Both the position numbers and the translations under genes were made by a program. Below, piece after piece: positions 18,509-27,486 of a stretch of 64,000 nucleotides of DNA. Location of the stretch: assembly GCF_004343155.1 (NCBI RefSeq), contig NZ_SMDC01000004.1, forward strand, positions 186,001-250,000, read 5' to 3'. The stretch's first letter is position 1. Every line of letters begins with the position of its first letter. This DNA is from Marichromatium gracile. GTDB taxonomy: Bacteria > Pseudomonadota > Gammaproteobacteria > Chromatiales > Chromatiaceae. Under the pieces are notes generated by a model, which saw only the letters and a list, made by a program, of their open reading frames with translations, ran no database searches and was not told the origin of the DNA.

Positions 18509-18997
18509 ATGATCAAACTCACCACCAATCACGGCGACATCCTGATCGAGCTCGACACCGAGCAAGCGCCCAAGACCTGCGCCAACTTCGAGCAGTACGT
18601 ACGCGACGGCCACTACGACGGCACCCTCTTTCACCGCGTGATCGACGGCTTCATGATCCAGGGCGGCGGCATGAGCGCCGACTTCACCGCCAAGCCGACC
18701 CGTCGTCCGATCGAGAACGAGGCCAACAACGGGCTGAAGAACCTCACCGGCACCCTCGCCATGGCCCGCACCATGGAGCCGCACTCGGCCACCGCGCAGT
18801 TCTTCATCAACGTCGCCGACAACGGCTTCCTCGATTATCCCGGTCAGGACGGCTGGGGCTATTGCGTGTTCGGCCGGGTGGTCGAGGGCATGGAGACCGT
18901 CAACGCGATCAAGGGCGTGAGCACCGGCAGCCGCAACGGCCACCAGGACGTGCCCGTCGAGGACGTCGTCATCGAGCGCGCCGAGATCGTCGACTAG
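18509..18997 (+). CDS. ppiB: Peptidyl-prolyl cis-trans isomerase B (cyclophilin)
   Basis: A 162-residue cytoplasmic cyclophilin with no signal peptide. Typical segments are [35 protein letters not shown] and [15 protein letters not shown]. It speeds proline isomerisation during protein folding. The ATG is preceded by GCGGAGAG. It lies 59-74 bp upstream of lpxH in the conserved ppiB-lpxH order. Confidence 0.95.
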   Translation: MIKLTTNHGDILIELDTEQAPKTCANFEQYVRDGHYDGTLFHRVIDGFMIQGGGMSADFTAKPTRRPIENEANNGLKNLTGTLAMARTMEPHSATAQFFINVADNGFLDYPGQDGWGYCVFGRVVEGMETVNAIKGVSTGSRNGHQDVPVEDVVIERAEIVD

Positions 18998-19071
18998 CGC
19001 GCCATCGCTCCCCGGCCCCCGCTCCGCCCCTGGCGCGGGCGGCCCCATCCCAGCCGATGCGACCCGACCCC

Positions 19072-19809
19072 ATGGACGAGACACTCTTCGTCTCCGATGT
19101 CCATCTCTCACCGCAACGACCCGAGCTGACCCGGCTGTTCCTCGGCCTGCTGGCCGGACGGGCGCGCCGCGCCGAGCGTCTCTACATCCTCGGCGACCTG
19201 TTCGACGCCTGGATCGGCGACGATGACGACGAGCCGCTCCACCGCGAGGTCGCCGCCGCGCTCGCCGCACTCACCACCGCCGGCACCCGCTGCTTCATCC
19301 AGCACGGCAACCGCGACTTCCTCATCGGCAGACGCTTCGCCCGCGCCAGCGGCTGCCGGCTGATCGGCGACCCACACCCGATCACCCTCGACGGCGAGCG
19401 GGTGATCCTGATGCACGGCGATCTGCTCTGCACCGACGATCTCGCCTATCAGCGCTTCCGCCGCCGCGTGCGCAACCCGCTGGTACGGCGGCTGTTCCTG
19501 TGGCGCTCGCTGGCCTGGCGCAAGGCGCTGGCGGCCGACTATCGCCGCCGCAGCGCGGCGGCCAACGCCGACAAGAGCGCCGCGATCATGGATGTCACCG
19601 AGACGACGGTGGTGCGCTATCTGCGCCGTCATCGCGCCACCCGGCTGATCCACGGCCACACCCACCGTCCCGCCGATCACCGGCTGACGCTTGCCGGTCG
19701 CCCCGCCCTGCGCATGGTGCTCGCCGACTGGGACGAGCGCGGCGGCGAGCTGCTGGTCCACCGCCCCGGCAGCGGCTTCCATCGCGAGCCGCTGCGCCCC
19801 GCCGACTAA
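19072..19809 (+). CDS. lpxH: UDP-2,3-diacylglucosamine diphosphatase
   Basis: About 245 residues of the LpxH calcineurin-like phosphoesterase, which makes lipid X from UDP-2,3-diacylglucosamine in lipid A synthesis at the inner membrane face. Metal-binding motifs are SDVHLS, ILGDLFDAWIGDD, HGNRDF, LMHGD and HGHTHRP. An in-frame ATG five codons upstream (19057) is an alternative start. The last 4 bp overlap the convergent hybrid kinase gene. Confidence 0.95.
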   Translation: MDETLFVSDVHLSPQRPELTRLFLGLLAGRARRAERLYILGDLFDAWIGDDDDEPLHREVAAALAALTTAGTRCFIQHGNRDFLIGRRFARASGCRLIGDPHPITLDGERVILMHGDLLCTDDLAYQRFRRRVRNPLVRRLFLWRSLAWRKALAADYRRRSAAANADKSAAIMDVTETTVVRYLRRHRATRLIHGHTHRPADHRLTLAGRPALRMVLADWDERGGELLVHRPGSGFHREPLRPAD

Positions 19810-22436
19810 CGCGACAGCGCCCGCGCGATCGCCGCGGCCAGCTCGTCCCAGGTCACCGGCTTGAGCAGCACCTCGGCGATACGCAACCGCACCAGATCGG
19901 CCTGCTTGATGGCGCAACCGTCGCCGGTGAGCATCAGCACCGCGATGCCGGTGTCGTTGCGACGGATCCGGCGCACCAGCTCCAGGCCGCTCATCCCCGG
20001 CATCATCTGATCGCTGATGAGCAGCTCGAAGCCGCCCTCGTCCTGCTCGAAACGGGCCAGTGCGGTGGCGGCATCGGCGCAGGCCTCGACCCGCGCGCCG
20101 GCACCGATCAGGGTCTCCTTGAGGTGGTGCAGGATCACCGGCTCGTCCTCGACCAGCAACACCCGCAGCCCCTCGATGTCGACCGGCTCGGCGCGCTCCG
20201 CGCTCGTCGGCTCGGGCGTCGAGCGGGGCTCGACCTCGGCGCTCGGCGGCAGCAGGATGTCGAAGCAGGCACCGCCGCCGGGCGCGGTGTCGATCAGCAC
20301 GTGCCCGCCGTAGGTACGCATGATCCCGGAGACCACCGCCAGCCCCATCCCGGCACCCTCGCCGAGGCGCTTGGTGGTGAAGAAGGGCTCGAAGATCTGG
20401 TCGCGAACACTGGGGGCGATGCCCGGTCCCGAGTCGCTGACCCGGATACAGGCCCAGCCGCCCCGGACCTGCTCATGGCAGATCGCGCACTCGGCCTGTT
20501 CGAGATGACGCAGCCTCACCCCCACCGAGATCCGCCCCACCCCCTGCATGGCATCGCGGGCGTTGATGCAGAGGTTCATCAGCAGTTGCTGGAGATGGAT
20601 CGGGTCGACGGTCACCGTCGGCGAGCGCGCCGGCCATTCGGTGACGATCTCCAACGTCGCCGGCAGCACCGAACGCAGCATCGAGAGGATCTCGCGCAAC
20701 TTCGGCACCAGCAGCAGCGGTCGCGCCGACTCGGAGCGCTCGCCGCGCGAGCACACCAGCAGCTGACGCACCAGCGCGCGGGCGCCGTTGACCGCAGCCA
20801 TGACCTGTTCGAGCTGGGCGTCGAGCCGTGGCTCTTGGGCGCCGAACTGACGCCGTGCCAGCTCCGCCACCCATTGGATACTGGCCAGGGTGTTGTTGAA
20901 GTCGTGGGCGATGCCGCTGGTGAGCTGGCCGATCGCCTCGAGCTTCTGCGCCTGCTGCAGGGCGCGCTGCAAGCGCGCCCGCTCGGTCTCGGCGCGCTTG
21001 CGCTCGGAGATGTCGCGGATCACCGTGACGATGTACTCCTCGCCCTCGGTGCTGGCGTGATGGGCGTTGACCTCGACCTCGAAGGAGCGCCCGTCGGCCA
21101 ACTGGCCGTCGAGCTCGAAGGTCAGCCGACCGTCGCGCCGCACCCGTTCGAGCACGCGTGTCCAGCGTGCCGTCGAGCCCAGCGCGCCACCGAGATCGGT
21201 GACGCGCCGCTCGAGGATCTCCGGCGCCGAGCGCCCGACGAAATCGCAAAAGGTCTGGTTGGCGTCGAGATAACGGGCGGTGCGCGGATCGACCACCGCG
21301 ATCATGTCGGTCGAGCAGTCGAGCAGATGACGGAAGCGGCGCAGCGAGCGCTCCGACTCGCGGTTGCGCTGGCGCTGACGCTCGCGCACGAAGATCGTGA
21401 TCGCCCCCAGCAGCACGCAGAGAAAGAGCACCAGCGGCAGGGTGGCGAGCAGCGCATAACGATAGATCCGCCAGTTGGCGCGCTCGTGGACCATCAGCCA
21501 GGGCACGCCGTCGAGCTGGACACTGTGCACCCGCGCGCCGTCGAACATCTTGGTGACGCCCTGATAGGCACGCGCCAGGGCGAACAGCGCCGGGCGCGAC
21601 TCGGCGAGCGAGGCGGGATAGCCGCCCGTCTCCGGCCCGGCGGCGGCGATCACCCGGCCGGTCATGTCGACGACATAGACCCGATCGCCCGAGCCCTGCT
21701 CGGGACCGAGATAGGCGCCGATCCGATCGAGCGTGAGATCGAAGCCGACGATGCCGTGGAAACGCCCCTCGCCATAGACCGGCGCACCGAAGGTGACCAT
21801 CGGCCCACGCCCGGCGGCATCGAGATAGACCTCGGAGACATAGGGCCGACGCTGCGGATTGCGCGCCGGCAGCCCCTTGGCGTAGAGCTCGAAGTCGTGG
21901 ATCGCCTCGGACATGAACAGCCGGTCGAACGGCAGATAGGGATAGAGCGACATGAAGCCGCGCGCCGAGATGTAATAGACCCAGGGCGTCTGCGGATAGG
22001 CGCGACGCACCCAGCGAAAGGCTGGCTCGAGCGCCAGCGCCATCGCCAGCTCGCGGTGCAGCGCCGGATCGTCCTCGAGCACGCCCTCCCCGGTGAGGTT
22101 GAGACGCGCCTCGGGGCGCGCCGGCGGCGCCAGCCCGACCAGACCATAGCCGTCCTGGTCGGGGACCGGGCCGAGCAGCCGCAGTCGATCGAGCGCGCGC
22201 GGCCCGGGATCGGCCAGCCCCGCCTCGGCGGCGGTGCGCAGCGCATCGGCGGTGTCCAGCGCGCGGTGGGTCACCGCGCCGAGCAGCAGCGCCAGACGCT
22301 CGCTGCGATGCTCGAAGCGCGCCACCTCCCCGTGGATGGCGACCAGGCCGTGGAGCACGACGCCCCCGAGCAAGGCCGCGAGGATCGCCAGCCGCACCAG
22401 CAGGGTCTGCGCCCGCGCCCGCGCCGGCATCAGCAC
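19806..22436 (-). CDS. Hybrid sensor histidine kinase, Cache-PAS-HisKA-HATPase-REC
   Basis: 876 residues. TM1 at about 11-34, a periplasmic dCache-like domain (about 40-320, with [16 protein letters not shown] and [14 protein letters not shown]), TM2 ([19 protein letters not shown]), PAS (about 370-490, [26 protein letters not shown]), HisKA with [14 protein letters not shown] as H box, HATPase with [10 protein letters not shown] and [16 protein letters not shown], and a C-terminal receiver with [13 protein letters not shown] cysteine pair (CAICHEQ) sits inside the HATPase region. No partner regulator is adjacent. It probably passes phosphate to an HPt protein elsewhere. Confidence 0.92.
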   Translation of the reverse strand: MLMPARARAQTLLVRLAILAALLGGVVLHGLVAIHGEVARFEHRSERLALLLGAVTHRALDTADALRTAAEAGLADPGPRALDRLRLLGPVPDQDGYGLVGLAPPARPEARLNLTGEGVLEDDPALHRELAMALALEPAFRWVRRAYPQTPWVYYISARGFMSLYPYLPFDRLFMSEAIHDFELYAKGLPARNPQRRPYVSEVYLDAAGRGPMVTFGAPVYGEGRFHGIVGFDLTLDRIGAYLGPEQGSGDRVYVVDMTGRVIAAAGPETGGYPASLAESRPALFALARAYQGVTKMFDGARVHSVQLDGVPWLMVHERANWRIYRYALLATLPLVLFLCVLLGAITIFVRERQRQRNRESERSLRRFRHLLDCSTDMIAVVDPRTARYLDANQTFCDFVGRSAPEILERRVTDLGGALGSTARWTRVLERVRRDGRLTFELDGQLADGRSFEVEVNAHHASTEGEEYIVTVIRDISERKRAETERARLQRALQQAQKLEAIGQLTSGIAHDFNNTLASIQWVAELARRQFGAQEPRLDAQLEQVMAAVNGARALVRQLLVCSRGERSESARPLLLVPKLREILSMLRSVLPATLEIVTEWPARSPTVTVDPIHLQQLLMNLCINARDAMQGVGRISVGVRLRHLEQAECAICHEQVRGGWACIRVSDSGPGIAPSVRDQIFEPFFTTKRLGEGAGMGLAVVSGIMRTYGGHVLIDTAPGGGACFDILLPPSAEVEPRSTPEPTSAERAEPVDIEGLRVLLVEDEPVILHHLKETLIGAGARVEACADAATALARFEQDEGGFELLISDQMMPGMSGLELVRRIRRNDTGIAVLMLTGDGCAIKQADLVRLRIAEVLLKPVTWDELAAAIARALSR

Positions 22437-22478
22437 AGCCCACGCAATGACAATGACGGCGCGCTCATCCCGCAGTCC

Positions 22479-22949
22479 TCAACGCCGCTCGGGATTGATC
22501 TGATCGGGCCGCAGCCTGGGGGTGAAATAATCATCGGCGGCCTCGGGGGCGACCTCGGTCCCGGCAGCATCGACCAGCGGCTGGTCGTCGTCCTTCCAGC
22601 CGCGCAGCCCGAGACGCAACGACACCACCTGCCGATAGCCGAGCACCTGCAGCGCGTGCGCGGCGAGCACGCTGCGATTGCCCGAGCGGCACACCACCAC
22701 CACCTCGCGCTCGCGCGCCTCGACCAGCGCGGGGACGGTCTCCTCGTAGTCCCACTCGCAGGCCGACTCGAGGATGCCGCGCGGCACGTTGATCGAGCCC
22801 GGCAGGTGCATGGCGGCGAACTCCTCGGGTTCGCGCACGTCGACGATCAGCGGCGCCGGCGCGCGCTCGAGCCGCTCGGCCAGATCCCAGGGCATGACCT
22901 CGCGGACCTCGGTCAGACAGTGCTGGATCAGTTGCAGAAAACGCTTCAT
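22479..22949 (-). CDS. Rhodanese-like sulfurtransferase
   Basis: About 156 residues, single rhodanese domain. The active-site loop is VVCRSGNRSVLAA, with the cysteine that carries the persulfide; PLIVDVREPEEFAAMHLPGSINVPRG is the usual N-terminal half. No signal peptide, so cytoplasmic. A C-terminal extension of about 30 residues ends YFTPRLRPDQINPERR. The substrate is unknown; in sulfur oxidisers such proteins often take part in sulfane-sulfur relay. The 170 bp upstream are unusually AT-rich around 23070-23115 and probably hold its promoter. Confidence 0.85.
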   Translation of the reverse strand: MKRFLQLIQHCLTEVREVMPWDLAERLERAPAPLIVDVREPEEFAAMHLPGSINVPRGILESACEWDYEETVPALVEAREREVVVVCRSGNRSVLAAHALQVLGYRQVVSLRLGLRGWKDDDQPLVDAAGTEVAPEAADDYFTPRLRPDQINPERR

Positions 22950-23118
22950 GCGGACACTCCCCCCTGCGCCTCGCACGCGATCCACCGCAGGCCGTCGCAG
23001 ACGGACACGAAGCGAATGGACCGCGCTGCACAACGCCCGACGCTTCGGCTCGGCGCCAGGCAAAACGGTTCATTGGATCATCATTGCGTGGATTTTGTCA
23101 TTGATAAACCGAAAGCGC

Positions 23119-23781
23119 TCAGGATTCTCCCGCGCCGCCACGCGCGCACAGCCCGCGCTCGACGGCGATCACCGCCGCCTCCACCCGCGAGTGCACCTCG
23201 AGCTTGCGCAGGATCGCCTTGACGTGGAGCTTGACGGTGCCGTCGGAGATCCCGAGGCGCCGCGCGATCGCCTTGTTGCTCTGTCCCTCGGCGAGATGAC
23301 AGAGGATCTCCTGCTCGCGCGGGGTCAGCTCGGGCGCGCCGCCGCTCGGGGCCGCGCCGGCGTGCCCGCCCTCGGCCTGCACCGCGCGCGCCAGCACCAC
23401 CGCCAGCTCGGGGGCGACCACGGTGCGCCCGGCGACGATGTCGCCGAGCGCGGCGATCAGCGCGTCGGGCTCCATGTCCTTGAGCAGATAGCCCTGCGCG
23501 CCCTGCTGCAGCGAGGTGATGACGTCGCGCTCCTCGGCGCTGGTGGTGAGCATCGCCACCGGCATGCGCAGCTCCGCGGCGCGCAGCGCGCGCAACAGCT
23601 CCAGCCCGGTGAGCTGCGGCATGCGCATGTCGAGCAACACCACGTCGGGGGCGTGCTCGCGCGCCCGCGCCACCCCCTCGGCGGCGTTGCCGACGGCCAC
23701 CACCTCGATGCCGCGCCGTTCGAGCAGCGCCTGCAGCCCGAACCGGAACAACGCATGATCGTCGATCAGCAACACCCGCAT
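23119..23781 (-). CDS. NarL/FixJ-family response regulator
   Basis: 220 residues: receiver domain (DDHALFRFGL, phospho-acceptor aspartate in VVLLDMRMPQ, lysine in LLKDM) and a C-terminal LuxR-type helix-turn-helix (LTPREQEILCHLAEGQSNKAIARRLGISDGTVKLHVKAIL). Its ATG overlaps the stop of the sensor kinase upstream (TGATG), so the pair is translationally coupled and almost certainly cognate. It resembles NarL in architecture. The target genes are not evident from the neighbours. Confidence 0.93.
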   Translation of the reverse strand: MRVLLIDDHALFRFGLQALLERRGIEVVAVGNAAEGVARAREHAPDVVLLDMRMPQLTGLELLRALRAAELRMPVAMLTTSAEERDVITSLQQGAQGYLLKDMEPDALIAALGDIVAGRTVVAPELAVVLARAVQAEGGHAGAAPSGGAPELTPREQEILCHLAEGQSNKAIARRLGISDGTVKLHVKAILRKLEVHSRVEAAVIAVERGLCARGGAGES

Positions 23782-25370
23782 CAGTCCGTCTCCCAGGCCG
23801 GGCGGCGCCCGGCGTCGAATACCACCTCGACCCGGGTGCCCTCGCCCGGCTCGCTCTCGATGTGCAGCGCGGCGTCGATGCGCCGCGCCCGCTCCTCCAT
23901 GATCGACAGCCCGATGTGCTCGCCGGGGTGGGCGCCGTCGACCGGCGCGCTGAAGCCCACCCCGTCGTCCTCGATCAGCAGCACGTAGCGCGCCCCCTCG
24001 CGGGTGAGCAGCACCCGCACCGTGTGGGCGCGGGCGTGCTTGCGGATGTTGGCCAGCGACTCCTGGGCGATGCGCAGCAGTTGCAGCTCGGCGGCGGCGG
24101 CCAGCTCGAAGGGCCGGGTGTCGTTCTGGAACAGCACATGGATGCCGGTCTCGCCGCCGAAGCGCTCGGTGAGCTTGGCCAGCGCCGGCACCAGCCCGCG
24201 ACGATCGAGCGGCGCGCGGAAGCTCGCCAGCAGCTCGCGCAGCTCGGTATGGGCCTCGTCGAGTCCGTTGCGGATGCGCGCCAGATCGGTGCGCGCTGGC
24301 GCCGGGATCGGCGCCTCGGCCAGCGCGTCGGCGAGCATCCGGCACTGGAAGCGCAGGCTCGCCAGGGTCTGGGCGAGCGAGTCGTGCAGCTCGTGGGCGA
24401 GCGCGTTGCGCTCCTCGACGATCGACAGGCGCCGCGCCTCGGCGTCCGAGCGCTGCTTGGCGATCGCCATGCCGAGATGATGGCCGACGGTGAACAGCAG
24501 ATCCATGATGTCCTCGCGCATGCTCACCCCGGGGCGGTCGACGAAGATGCTGTAGACCCCGAGCAGCTCGTCGCGATGCTCCAGCGGCACCGTCACCACC
24601 TCGACCTCGGAGCTGGCGAACATCCGCCGCCCGTAGATGCGGGCGCAGTAGCGCGCGTCCTGATCGCAGAGGATCTCGCCGGGGGCGAGCACGTTACCGC
24701 ACAGACAGAGATCGACCGGGGCCATGTCCTGCTCGCGCACCAGATCGTCGTCGAGCCCGATCGCGCCGACCAACCGGCGGCTGCCGTCGGGCTGCACCAG
24801 GCGCACCGTCGCCGCGCGACCGTTGACCATCTCCTTGAGCACCCGCAGGAAACGCAGCAGCAGCGCCTCCAGGCTCTCGGCCTGATGGATGCCGGCGGCA
24901 ACATCGTAGAGGATCTTCAGCGAGGCGGTCTTCTGCGCCAGACGCCGGGTCTGGCGCGCGACGCGGTTGTCCATGTCCTCGTAGAGATCGGTCAGCTCGG
25001 CGTTGAGGTCGCGGATGTCCTCGGCGATCGGCGCCAGCACGCCAAGATCACGCAGCTGCTCGCTCGCCCCCGGCTCGCCCTGACAGACCCGCGAGAGCGA
25101 CTGCTCGAGCCGCGCCAGCGGCGCCAGCAGACCGCGGCGCAGCCGCCGCCACACCAGCGCCAGCGCCGCCGCGCCGAGCAGCGCGGCGGCGAGCGCGAGC
25201 GCCCGCGTCCAGTCCGCCGGCGCCGGCGCCGCGAGCGCCGCCAGCGCCACCGCGCCGAGCAGCGCCAGCAGCGGCGCGCGCAACCCCAGCGCCGCGAGCA
25301 GCGCGCGCACCCGCCGCCCCTCGTCGAATCCCTCCGCGCTCAGGCGTCGCCGCGCGCCACCGATCCGCAT
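23781..25370 (-). CDS. NarX-like sensor histidine kinase lacking a periplasmic domain
   Basis: 529 residues. Two hydrophobic helices (about 30-49 and 57-74) are separated by only a few residues, so there is no periplasmic ligand domain as in NarX/NarQ. A HAMP-like region (75-130), coiled coil and a GAF-like module (about 160-305) follow. The GAF module carries four cysteines, C222, C224, C235 and C242 (DLCLCG ... LCDQDARYC). The kinase core is HisKA_3 type: ELHDSLAQTLASL with probable phospho-His 329, then HATPase with EDDGVGF and GLSIMEERA. Sensing is probably cytoplasmic, possibly through the cysteine cluster. It drives the NarL-type regulator overlapping its 3' end. Confidence 0.88.
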   Translation of the reverse strand: MRIGGARRRLSAEGFDEGRRVRALLAALGLRAPLLALLGAVALAALAAPAPADWTRALALAAALLGAAALALVWRRLRRGLLAPLARLEQSLSRVCQGEPGASEQLRDLGVLAPIAEDIRDLNAELTDLYEDMDNRVARQTRRLAQKTASLKILYDVAAGIHQAESLEALLLRFLRVLKEMVNGRAATVRLVQPDGSRRLVGAIGLDDDLVREQDMAPVDLCLCGNVLAPGEILCDQDARYCARIYGRRMFASSEVEVVTVPLEHRDELLGVYSIFVDRPGVSMREDIMDLLFTVGHHLGMAIAKQRSDAEARRLSIVEERNALAHELHDSLAQTLASLRFQCRMLADALAEAPIPAPARTDLARIRNGLDEAHTELRELLASFRAPLDRRGLVPALAKLTERFGGETGIHVLFQNDTRPFELAAAAELQLLRIAQESLANIRKHARAHTVRVLLTREGARYVLLIEDDGVGFSAPVDGAHPGEHIGLSIMEERARRIDAALHIESEPGEGTRVEVVFDAGRRPAWETD

Positions 25371-25382
25371 CGTCCATCCTCC

Positions 25383-27182
25383 CTAGCTCGACTGCGCACC
25401 CTCGCGCTGCTGCAACTCCCACATCGCCGCGTACTGACCGCCGGCGGCGAGCAACTGCTGGTGGGTCCCCTGCTCGCGGATACGCCCGGCCTCCATCACC
25501 AGGATGCGGTCGGCCTCGACCACCGTCGAGAGACGGTGCGCGATCACCAGGGTGGTGTGGTTCTCGGCGACCTCGGCCAGGGTCTGCTGGATGGCCTGCT
25601 CGGTGTGGCTGTCGAGCGACGAGGTGGCCTCGTCGAAGACCAGGATGCGCGGGCGCTTGAGGATGGTGCGGGCGATCGCCACGCGCTGCTTCTCGCCGCC
25701 GGAGAGCTTGAGCCCGCGCTCGCCGACCACCGTCTCCCAACCATCGGGCAGCGACTCGATGAAGTCGCGAATGTGCGCCATCTCGGCGGCCTGCTCGATC
25801 TCGGCGCGGCTCGCCCCGGGGCGACCGTAGGCGAGATTGTAATAGATGCTCTCGTTGAACAGCACGGTGTCCTGCGGGACGATGCCGATGGCCGCGCGCA
25901 GGCTGTCCTGGGAGACGGCGCGGATGTCCTGACCATCGATCAGCACCCGCCCGCCGATCGGGTCGTAGAAGCGAAACAGCAGCCGCGACAGCGTCGACTT
26001 GCCCGCGCCGCTGTGCCCGACCACCGCCACCGTCTGCCCGGCGGGGATGGTGAAGTCGACATCGCGGAGGATGGCGCGCTCGGGCTGGTAGTGGAAATCG
26101 ACGTGCTCGAAGCGCACCTCGCCGGTGCGCAGCGCCAGCGCCGGGGCGCCCGGGGCGTCCTCGATCTCGGGCTCGCGTTCGAGCAGCTTGAACACCAGAT
26201 CCATGTCGGCCAGCGCGTACTTGATCTGGCGATAGACGATGCCGAGCATCCCGAGCGGGATGAACAGCTGCAGCAACAAGGCGTTGACCAGCACCAGATC
26301 GCCGATGCTCATGCTGCCGTCGACCACCCCGCGGGCGGCGAGGATCATGATCAGGGTGACGCCGACGGAGATGATCGCCCCCTGGCCGAAGTTGAGCACC
26401 GACATCGAGTTCTGGCTGCGTACCGCCAACCCCTCCCAGGCGTCGAGGGTGGCGTCGTAGCGTTCCAGCTCCAGGCGCTCGTTGCCGAAGTACTTCACCG
26501 TCTCGTAGTTCATCAGGCTGTCGAAGGCCTGACTGTTGCCCTGCGAGTCGAACCGGTTCATCTGGCGGCGGTAGTCCATCCGCCACTCGGTGATGGCAAA
26601 GGTGAAGACGAAATAGACCGCCACCGTGGCGAAGGTCACCAGGGTGAAGCTCAGCGCATACTGCCCGAGCAGCACCACCGCGATCAGCAGGAACTCGACC
26701 ACCACCGGCAGCACGCTGAACACCACATAGTTGAGGATGGTCGAGACCGAGCGGGTGCCGCGCTCCAGATCGCGACTGATCGCCCCGCTCTGGCGCCCCA
26801 GGTGGTAGCGCAGCGAGAGCCGGTGCAGGTGGGTCAGCACCCGCGTCGAGAGCCGACGCATGGCGCGATAGCGCACCCGCGCGAAGACCACGTCGCGCAA
26901 CTCGTTGAACAGCGAGGACGAGAGCTTGAGCGCGCCGTAGCCGAGCAGCAACGTCAGCGGCAGCACCAGCGCCTGGGCCTCGGGGTGCTCGAAGGCGTCG
27001 ACGATCTCCTTGAGCAGCATCGGCACCCCGACGTTGGCCACCTTCGCCAGCACCAGACAGCCGATGGCCAGCGCCGCGCGCCCCCGGAACTCCCAGAGGA
27101 AGGGCAACATCGCCCGCAGATTGTGCCAGTCACGGCGGTCGCCGTGGATGCGCTCGGTGGCGGAGATTCGTTTCATGGGCAT
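25383..27182 (-). CDS. Atm1/HMT-type ABC exporter (fused permease and ATPase)
   Basis: About 599 residues: six-helix exporter membrane domain (about 30-310) followed by one nucleotide-binding domain with Walker A GHSGAGKST, signature LSGGEKQR and Walker B ILVFDEATSSLD. The membrane part (ERGTRSVSTILNYVVFSVLPVVVEF, NYETVKYFGNE) is characteristic of the Atm1/ABCB7/HMT group, which exports glutathione-linked sulfur or metal conjugates. Starts MPMK (27182) and MK (27176) are both possible. It ends 12 bp before the kinase gene and may be co-transcribed with it. Confidence 0.88.
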   Translation of the reverse strand: MPMKRISATERIHGDRRDWHNLRAMLPFLWEFRGRAALAIGCLVLAKVANVGVPMLLKEIVDAFEHPEAQALVLPLTLLLGYGALKLSSSLFNELRDVVFARVRYRAMRRLSTRVLTHLHRLSLRYHLGRQSGAISRDLERGTRSVSTILNYVVFSVLPVVVEFLLIAVVLLGQYALSFTLVTFATVAVYFVFTFAITEWRMDYRRQMNRFDSQGNSQAFDSLMNYETVKYFGNERLELERYDATLDAWEGLAVRSQNSMSVLNFGQGAIISVGVTLIMILAARGVVDGSMSIGDLVLVNALLLQLFIPLGMLGIVYRQIKYALADMDLVFKLLEREPEIEDAPGAPALALRTGEVRFEHVDFHYQPERAILRDVDFTIPAGQTVAVVGHSGAGKSTLSRLLFRFYDPIGGRVLIDGQDIRAVSQDSLRAAIGIVPQDTVLFNESIYYNLAYGRPGASRAEIEQAAEMAHIRDFIESLPDGWETVVGERGLKLSGGEKQRVAIARTILKRPRILVFDEATSSLDSHTEQAIQQTLAEVAENHTTLVIAHRLSTVVEADRILVMEAGRIREQGTHQQLLAAGGQYAAMWELQQREGAQSS

Positions 27183-27369
27183 GGCTTGAGCCGGCGCGCC
27201 GGCTTGGCTGGAGGTGGAACAACGGACGTCGTGGCGCACCACGCCGGGGCACGAGACCCCGACCGGCACGTCCGGCGTTCAGGGGAAGCAATTATGCGGC
27301 CAAGCGCGGTTGGGCTCCAGCGTGGCCAGACAAGCCGCTGTCATGACGGCCCCATCCAGCGGGGTTGGT

Positions 27370-27425
27370 GCAGGAGACGGATTTGAACCACGAAGTCGCG
27401 AAGAGCGCGAAGGATTTTCGTGTCG
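27370..27425. repeat. Isolated GAACC-box repeat
   Basis: GGATTTGAACCACGAAGTCGCGAAGAGCGCGAAGGATTTTCGTG resembles the boxes near 15844 and 17838, but no heptamer array is attached. It lies in the 300-bp divergent region between the ABC exporter and the STAND gene, in which no gene is seen. Confidence 0.6.
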
Positions 27426-27486
27426 GGGCCGGCGCCTCACACGTCTTGTGACACGCCCCGTTGTTCGGTCAGAATCCTGGAGGCCA

